From Forficula auricularia (Eukaryota > Arthropoda > Insecta > Dermaptera > Forficulidae): a stretch of 64,000 nucleotides of DNA. Where the stretch lies: assembly GCA_024734495.1 (NCBI GenBank), contig JALMQS010000102.1:8264986-8328985 (forward strand), given 5' to 3'. The notes beneath the pieces are model-generated. The model searched no databases. It saw only the letters and a program-made list of their open reading frames with translations, and was not told the origin of the DNA. The stretch's first letter is position 1; each line of letters starts with the position of its first letter. Made by a program: the position numbers and the translations under genes. Positions 56,936 to 64,000 of this stretch are shown here, piece after piece.

Positions 56936-57194
56936 CTTTCAACAATTAAAAAATTTCACAATAACATAAAAGATTTTTATAAGAATTTTTGATTTTTTAA
57001 TTGTTAAAAGGAGAAAAAAGGTTCAAGATTGTTGAATAATTGAGGCCAAGAATGTGTTGTAGTTCCAATAAAAAAGATTAAAGATGTTTCGTCGCATAGT
57101 GGAATTGTCTTTTGACAAAGAGTGATCAAATGGGCTACTGAGGAAGTCGAAATAAAAGTCCAATTCCATCCTATTTCTGTTTTAATTGATAATT

Positions 57195-57827
57195 ATTTTT
57201 CTCAACTTTTAATACATTTCTATTATAATGAACAAAAAAAAAAATGAAAAATTTCGAGTGTATTCAATATTTTAGTCGCTCTGCGAGCTGTGTCCGTTCT
57301 GAGTAATTAGATTTTTGACAAACGACCTTTAAAGCACGTATATGTTTCATTAGTCTTTTATGACTTAATGAGCTAATGACTCCCTAGTCCAGAGAGGTTC
57401 GAAAAAGAGGTAGCAGTTTGTGGCGCCCGGGAAGTGGAAGTTGAGGGTTCGGAGATGTCTCCTCTTGATTAGTCTCCGCTAATAAATCAATTAAAGATCT
57501 GACTCGCTTCCTTATCTCTCGGGACTTTTTATTGGAGAACATCTTTCTTTATAAATAGGTCGTTGACAAAAAAAAAATACAAAATACCAAGAGAGCGAAA
57601 TTTAAGTTATTTATCTATAAACAAATACCTCTGTCTCAGGTCCTGGTGGCTCGGGATATTTTTCTTGTTAAAAGAAGGACAAAAAGGATAAATTAGAAAT
57701 ACCAAAAATTTTATCGTTGTCTATGCAATCTGAAGAAGAGCAAGTCGCTATTAAGGGTTCCGAGCCACATTTGGTAATAAGCCCGGAAAGTGTGAGCCGA
57801 ACTTAATAACGAGGTTTCCATACCTTA
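57195..57827. other. unique sequence, moderately complex
   Basis: 57360-57560 is less AT-rich and non-repetitive, a possible conserved non-coding block. No coding signal. Confidence 0.35.
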
Positions 57828-57830
57828 TTA

Positions 57831-58938
57831 CTAGAGACCGGAATGCTATGCAGTAAGAACTGCCAAAATATGCAGTTAAAAAGGCTGAAATATGCAAGAA
57901 ATATACAGAATACGTTGAAATATGCAAATATATGCAGCAAAAATATGCAAAATAAATTTTTTTATGCACTAAAAAATTAAAATTGAAGACAAAAAGATTT
58001 TAAATTTGAACGAGTCCTATGAAAGAAATAAAATGATAAAGTAAGCTATGGACACCAAGTGTCAAATATGTACTTTTATTGAGTAAAAATTTCACAAAAT
58101 TATCATTATATTTAATATATTAAAAAATCAAAGAAATAATAGGTGCTCTTGAATAAAATCAACATAATAAATATAATATGTATCAAAAAATGTGATCGAA
58201 AAAATACAAGGGGTGGGGGAGTTTTATTTAATAGACACGATTGAATTGTATTGCTTTTATTTTGTTATATTAACAAGCTTTCTTATAGACGTACAAATAA
58301 TAAACTAATGAAATAATGCAAATATTTGTCGGGCTATAATCTGATCACTACAATAATTTACACACACTTTCACACACACACACACACACGCGCGAATACT
58401 CAATGGCCAAAATTGGCTATAATTACCGAAGGCCATTAAAAAAATAAATAAATAATAATAAAAAGAAATAATTAACAAAGGATCTCAAAAATAATTAAAA
58501 TTTGATTGTAATTGGTAATAATTTATGTTTACAAGTAGTTTTCTAAATTATCTTCAGGTCTAAGGCCCCTTAAAATTGATTTACACGATTAAAAGGAGCG
58601 CTCCATATCCTCAGATGTAATGGAGGCACAAATTTGAAGGAACTTTTATATAATAATATATTTCTTCATTTTTTCATTCTTTCAGCAAAAATTTACTTTT
58701 AAAAAATCTGTATTTGGCGCGAAATAGGCAATTTGAAAAAAAATTCTTCAAATATGAAGTTTTATGCAATATTCTTCAAATATGCAGTTTTATGCAATAT
58801 TACTCAAATATGCAAAAATATGCAGTATAAAATTTAACCCACCGTATCCTAGATACATGATTCGGATAGATAATTTATCCCCTGGGTCGCATGTGGAGGC
58901 AAACAAAATATGCAATTGCATAGGAATACGGTTTCTAG
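57831..58938. mobile_element. harbinger-like element with ATGCA clusters at both ends
   Basis: Ends CTAGAGACCGGAATGCTATG and the complement of CTAGAAACCGTATTCCTATG, with TTA duplicated at 57828-57830 and 58939-58941. A TTA target fits PIF/Harbinger. AAATATGCA occurs repeatedly within 57840-57960 and 58740-58925 but hardly in the middle. A (CA)n tract lies at 58365-58390. No transposase. Confidence 0.7.
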
Positions 58939-59425
58939 TTAGAGCTTATAACTTGCAAAATTCTTGAAATAGCAAATTATGCATAAAAATGGTGATAAAA
59001 AAATAAATACATCAAACTCCATTGAGTGAGGTTTTAATGAAAATTACGACAAGAGTGACATCTCCTTGAGCAAAATCACCCCCTTATAACTTTTGACAAC
59101 TCCCTGAGCCATTAGTTAGCGAATAAAAAAAAGTAAAAAATACATATTCTTATTTGTAAAAACGTGAGCCTCTAGTGAATGCTGAATTTTATCACTTGCT
59201 GAGTAGATCTTTTAAGATCCCCACTAAAAATGTCATGGTATTTTGAAGCTTCATTCACGTGTTATTAATCACGCTGTAATTCTAACATTATGTCCGCCCT
59301 TCAACTTTGCATTTCATTGATTAATAAGCTCTAAAAAAATTCATTTAAAAAACTCAGTGTAAGTATTTCTTTTTTCTTCTCAATATACCATACTTGATTC
59401 TGAGTTTTTCAATTACCTATTAAGT

Positions 59426-59522
59426 CCCATAGTAGCACGCTCGCTCTAAAAGATGTTTATTCAACTCTTATTATCTTTAAGAAGACAATTTTTAGAGCGA
59501 GCGGTGTATTGTAGTTTTCCTG
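59426..59522. mobile_element. short hairpin MITE
   Basis: GCTCGCTCTAAAA and TTTTTAGAGCGAGC are inverted about 50 bp apart, with weaker outer similarity to the CCCTAGTAGCAC element at 40618-40705. Confidence 0.55.
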
Positions 59523-59529
59523 GGTAAAA

Positions 59530-61390
59530 TATGTTCACAGAAATAGTCTAACATTTATTCTTCTTCTGTGCAAGTATATTGAACAAAAATGATTTTAGTA
59601 GCTATAAAATGATTATATAATTATTTCTATTCTTAATTTTTATTTTTATTGTATTTATCAGATTTATTCTTTGTCACAATCTCAATCATAATAAGCTTGC
59701 TAACGTACCTTATACATTATTTTCTAAATTGAGATATAAGATTCCTTCTTATATTGTCGTTGTTATAGAGAGAATTAATGAATTCGTGGATTTTTTTAAA
59801 TAATTATAAGTTAATCCACTTCTGAAGGGTTAGGTACAAAAATTACCTAAAAATGACCATACTTTGGGGCTCACCCACACTATCATTTTAAAAGAAATTA
59901 TAAAAATAAAAAAAAAATAAAATAATAAAAATAGTCTAATTCAACTTAAGAGATGGTGAAAAATCATGAAAAAAATATTTTGTATTTTTCGACCCCACAA
60001 AAATAGACATACCCCAAAATAATGATTCAATTAAAATATCTATACATTTTTTTGTTTTCTGGAAAAACGAATTCATATAACCTAAGTTTAAAGTTTGTAT
60101 CTTATTTAGTTAAAAGCAACAATTTTCTGAGGACAAACTGACAAACAGACCATGTATCGACACTAATAAGTTTTCGTTTTACTTTTGAATAGAACCCTAA
60201 AAAAGAAAACTTAAAAAAGTTTTGGTTTCACATTTTATAATTTTTTATTTATAAATCTATCAATCTATTTTGTATGTTTAGGACCTTATTTGTCCATCAT
60301 TATCATTAGATAACAAAAATACTCGATGTTTTGATCACTTCATCTGTGGTTGTTTTCAATTGTGAGAGACCCTGGCAAACAACTCTGTCATTCTCCAATA
60401 GGAGCGATTCTTAAACCGTGGCCCGCGGGCCTCTGGAAGTCCTTGGGCGTACGAACAGAGCCCCGCAAGTCAAACTAAATTGTATTTAAATTTGAAAATA
60501 CCAGTATAATAATCAATCATGGTTAGGAGTCCGATAAAATATATTAAACGGATCCTTGAAATCATAAAGTTTTATAACCCCTGATCTATATTTATGGAAG
60601 AGAATTTCTGAAACCCGGTATAACCCGAGATTCATTTGCTTCCTCACTCTGGCATTTGTGTCCAATCCGGCCATTTAAATGGATTAAAGTCCCTAAGCAC
60701 TGAAGACACACCCGTCTTGTTCCATCTTCAGTGCTGCCATGTCACCTCACATAAACCAAATATTAAAAGAGATGATCTCTTCATCCTTGAACATTCCCAA
60801 GCGATTCGTTCTGCCGAGGACCAACGCGTCAGAGAGAATAGACCAACTCACACACTGTCCATTTTTGCATTGGTTCTGGTATCGTTCTTTGAATGTTTTC
60901 TCTTCTTCTCCCCATGCAGGTCAGGTCGGGTTAAATCATGTCGCTTTCTGTTTCGGTCCATCGGTGGGTGTTCTTTCTTTCGCCCTTCCATTCAGTGGGA
61001 GAAAGAAAATAAAAAAAAAACAACAACATTTTTTCCTTCTCTGAGGTAATAATTTTTCCTGGCCTTTTTACACCTTTGTTGTTGAGAAGTCCTTTTGATA
61101 GATAACATCAAAATTGAGAACAAATTCCCAGTGACGACCATTATTAAAAGATAGTTTATTAAGTGCTGATCGGAGGTTTTCAAAAATTTATATACTTCGT
61201 CATTTTAATTGGTGATATTTAACTATTTTATGGGCATTAGTTTTGAAAATATTATGCGTTTAATTCAAAATAAGTTATGGAATTGATTTAAAACATGTAA
61301 AAAATTTATCAGTAAAAATATTTATTAGCATATGGGAGATTCTATGGTAACCGTGGCGCCGCGATCTGACGACGGATTTTTATAGTACTC
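59530..61390. other. mixed unique sequence and repeat remnants
   Basis: 59780-60200 resembles, in reverse, the insect repeat at 51355-51926. 60408-60590 has hAT-like ends (GATTCTTAAACCGTGGCC). 60600-61050 is a more complex block with a 137-codon frame lacking any recognised family, and could be conserved non-coding DNA. Confidence 0.35.
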
Positions 61391-61392
61391 GC

Positions 61393-61909
61393 CGAGGGGT
61401 GAACCGCGACCTAATATAGTGTACACCTACTTCCAATTCTACTTTAATTTCTAAGTAGAAGACAATACATCCTTGTTAAGGTTTTGACCAGGTTTCCTTA
61501 ACAGCTTATGGCAAATGCCGGGGTGGCTAATGCGTCGCTTGCTCCTGGTATCGGGTTTTTGCGCGGAATTTTTAAATTACTTTTTGTCTTTTGATGGAAA
61601 TCTATGGTCATGTTATTTGTTAATGAGCATCCATTTCTATTTTTTTCTTTTTCTTTTTTTTTTTACTTGTTTATTATTTGTTAAATTGTTGTAATTAATT
61701 TGTATTGATGTTTATTAATGTATTGTAGCTAGATTGTATTGATGTTTGGAGGACCTAGCCACCGAGGACTTGTGCCTCTAAGCAGGTCGAGGACTAAAGA
61801 TTTATTTATTTATTTATTTATTTAAGGGGCATTATCTAATGAATTCCAAAATAATTCCACATAATTCCAAAGACATGTACACCTAATTCCAATCGCGGTT
61901 CACCCCTCG
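61393..61909. mobile_element. CGAGGGGTG MITE enlarged by a retroposon tail
   Basis: Same 17-bp ends as 52870-53095, with GTACTCGC/GTACTCAC as 8-bp target duplication (61385-61392 and 61910-61917). The interior holds foreign sequence ending GCAGGTCGAGGACTAAAGA plus (TTTA)n at about 61801-61825, the 3' tail of a LINE or SINE. Left and right remnants retain the TTCCAA-type interior. Confidence 0.85.
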
Positions 61910-62199
61910 GTACTCACCAAAATAAGACGAAAATGAAGAATACCTTCCATTTTTCGCTTAGTTTTCGAGATATCGAGTTTAAAAAATACAGCTTTTTTTT
62001 GTTTTTGTTTTTTATTTTTATTTTTCAATTTATTTTTTATAGAAACCATGGAAACCGTAATATCACGGGCTCCGTGTGGCGCCGCTATCTGACGACGGAT
62101 TCTTTTAGAATTAGTCAAAATAAGTCGGAAAGTAAAAATAAAATTTTAAACTACAAATTTGAACTGAAATTGAGTTTATGAACCGTGATGTCTCAAATT

Positions 62200-62420
62200 G
62201 TCTCAGTGGCCGTTAGCAATATCCTCATCCTTTTCAAAACCAATGTTTCGGAAGATCTCTCCTCTTTCTTCAGGATTAAAAGGGGTCAATGAAATAATCT
62301 CTTTCTCATCTCGTTTAACAGTGCTTGATTAATGTAAGATTTTGTCATTTGCATCTATCATTGATTAAACCTTAAAGAAGGATGAGAGATCCTCCGAAAC
62401 GTCAGTTTTGAAAAGGGTGA
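62200..62420. mobile_element. inverted repeat with decayed hammerhead-like halves
   Basis: ATGTTTCGGAAGATCTCTCC (62242) and, inverted, GAGAGATCCTCCGAAACGTC (62384) face each other. On the + strand GAAACGTC follows a stem-II-like hairpin, but the expected CUGANGA reads TTAAAGA. On the - strand CTGAAGA is intact but GAAAC is followed by ATTG. Probably relics of another Penelope-type terminal pair. Confidence 0.4.
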
Positions 62421-63478
62421 TAATGACTTTCCGATAAATTGTTTTATTTGGAATTTTGTTGTTTTTCACCAAATTAGGTTTAATCAATTTCAAAATTCGA
62501 ATAGTTTTATTAAATTTAAATGATATTTTGGTCACAATTTGAAATTATAATGGTATAGTTGTATTCAGCAAAATTCTTCTTCTATCCCTTGTTCTATTCA
62601 ATTTTATTCTAAATGATCGATAAGGGGGGCGGGGGAGTGAATTCGGGGTTTGCCCTGAACTGACCTCGTAGACTGGATCCCCAGTTGGGTTTCTATTTTA
62701 CTCTGGTGGTCTCCATTCGGAATTCTTTGTTTGATACTTGCATCTATCCACAGTTTATCCAAAGGCTCTTAAGCCGTTTATCTCATGCCAATCAAGTCAA
62801 GGCACCCTCTCACTGTTGACAGCCCGTGTAAGAGAAAAACATAACTATACAATATATTTATTTATAAATTTAGATAGCCCCATAATACATAGGGTAGACT
62901 TGGGTCACTTGATACACCTGTTTTTTTTTGTTTTTTGTTTTTTTGATTTTGCTTTTTTTTCTTAAATATTACTTTTTAAATTTTTTATGAAATGTACTAA
63001 ATAACAAGGTTTTATCTACATTAAATTTGAGGTTGCGAAAATTAAAATTTTTTATTAAAAAAAAATGTACATGTTATTTTAATATTAATAATTTTCAAAG
63101 TGAAAAATGTCAATATCTTTAATCTATGCAGAAATGGGAGATATAAGCAAACCAAGAGTCAGAATCACTTACCGAGGGTTTCGTACCTTATATATTCAAA
63201 AATAATTCCGATATCAAATTCATTCTTATTTGACTATGATATGGAGAATGAATTTGTGAAATTTTTCCATAATTTTAAGTTAATCCAATTCTGAATGCCG
63301 ACAGATACAAAAATCATCTCAAAATGGCTATTTTGGAGACGCTATCACACCGTCAAATTAAAGTGAAGGAAAAAAATCATCCTACTTCTTTTTAAAGAGA
63401 TACCTTACACGTCATAATAAGAAAAAATCATTTTTTCAGTCATTTGAAAAATTTTGCTTATATTTGGATCCCTATTAA
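62421..63478. other. AT-rich sequence with repeat remnants
   Basis: 63100-63400 is related in reverse to the insect repeat at 51355-51926. The rest is featureless, with T-rich runs at 62920-62960. Confidence 0.35.
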
Positions 63479-64000
63479 GATACCAAAGCTTTTGACCAGG
63501 TTTGGCACAAAAATCTTCTTGCCAAACTGCCAGCCTTCGGATTCACTCCAACTCTTCGCAAAATGGATAGAAAGCTTTCTGACAAACCGAAGTATAAAAG
63601 TTGTGGTGGATGGAACATCATCTGAATCGTTCTCCACAAACTCTGGTGTTCCCCAAGGCTCCGTAATCTCCTCCACACTCTTCCTAATTTATATAAACGA
63701 CCTTTTCGATCAAACGGCAAACCCCACTCATTGTTACGCCGACGATAGCACTCTACACGGTAAACCCTCACTCCCGAATAATCGAATCAATGTTACCTCC
63801 TCAATTACTCTCGACCTAGACAAACTGAATAAATGGGGCTCACAAAATTTAGTTAACTTCAATTCAAACAAGACTCAATGTTGTCTAATTTCTAGGCGCG
63901 AAAATAAAGATTTCCCTGATATTCACTTCGATTCGAATACCCTAAAAATGTGTGACAGCCTATCCATGCTGGGCGTCTCTGTCGCATCTGACCTGTCTTG
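63479..64000 (+). pseudogene. CR1/Jockey-like RT, 5'-truncated and cut by window edge
   Basis: Begins directly at motif A (DTKAFDQVWHKNLLAKLP). A run of four A at 63560-63563 shifts the frame by one. The continuing frame reads RKWIESFLTNRSIKVVVDG, motif B SGVPQGSVISSTLFLIYIND, motif C HCYADDSTLH, LNKWGSQNLVNFNSNKTQ and the SMLGVSVASDLS block. These are non-LTR RT palm and thumb motifs, with YADD intact. There is no ATG because the copy is 5'-truncated. Unrelated to the FADD-type LINE at 7.8 kb. Confidence 0.9.

Larger units (their letters stand above)
55993..57188. mobile_element. Penelope-type foldback interrupted by a GACTTC element
   Basis: Left arm 55993-56210, right arm about 57026-57188. 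Both carry GGAATTGTCTTTTGA..., GGTTCAAGATTGTTGAATAA and the AAACAGAAAT terminus as inverted copies. The GACTTC element at 56211-56935 sits at the centre. The right arm has lost the GAAAC half of its ribozyme. Confidence 0.8.

Noticed and set aside
60636..61049. 137-codon plus-strand frame
   Set aside because: No recognisable family, no splice or promoter context, low-complexity end. Left as possible conserved non-coding sequence.

Overview
This is an AT-rich (about 70% by eye), intron-like stretch of an animal genome, almost certainly an insect. It has one recognisable host coding exon, a Wnt10-type exon at 45931-46262 on the + strand with good splice sites on both sides. No other Wnt exon is visible, so the next downstream exon lies more than 17.7 kb away or outside the window. 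The order cannot be fixed from this sequence. Several repeats look like families that are abundant across insect genomes.

Most of the rest is layered mobile DNA. Left part (1-18.3 kb): a foldback element inside an old Penelope-like terminal repeat (4.8-5.7 kb), a 5'-truncated LINE with a perfect 11-bp target-site duplication (7823-9062), a 1.2-kb foldback element (9.5-10.75 kb), two sets of about 180-bp-spaced short motifs (11.1-11.6 and 15.6-16.2 kb), and a more complex, non-repetitive block at 13.85-15.4 kb that ends in a TATA+Inr core-promoter-like sequence.

Middle part (18.4-37.2 kb): a head-to-tail duplication of a 9.3-kb unit (18383-27678 and 27679-37163). The copies are near-identical but differ by a 470-bp LINE insertion in copy 2, an extra 274-277-bp tandem unit in copy 1, and many homopolymer-length changes. 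Each copy carries the same nested transposons, and most boundaries can be read from target-site duplications.

Right part (37-64 kb): an about 180-bp satellite, several TIR elements, the Wnt10 exon, a Penelope-like element with RT and GIY-YIG endonuclease remnants (47.1-49.1 kb), its palindromic terminal-repeat pairs, a harbinger-like element with ATGCA clusters, and a CR1/Jockey-like RT running off the right edge.

The most interesting signal is a set of hammerhead-ribozyme-like cores in Penelope-type terminal repeats. At least three sequence families occur (about 1.5, 17.1/47.2/54.7-54.8 and 56.1 kb). All share CUGANGA, one extra base, stem II, GAAA and a very short or self-complementary stem III. 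In one, stem III is a (TA)n microsatellite. Hammerheads in Penelope-like elements are established knowledge; the copies, the head-to-head palindromes and the microsatellite stem are what this sequence shows.
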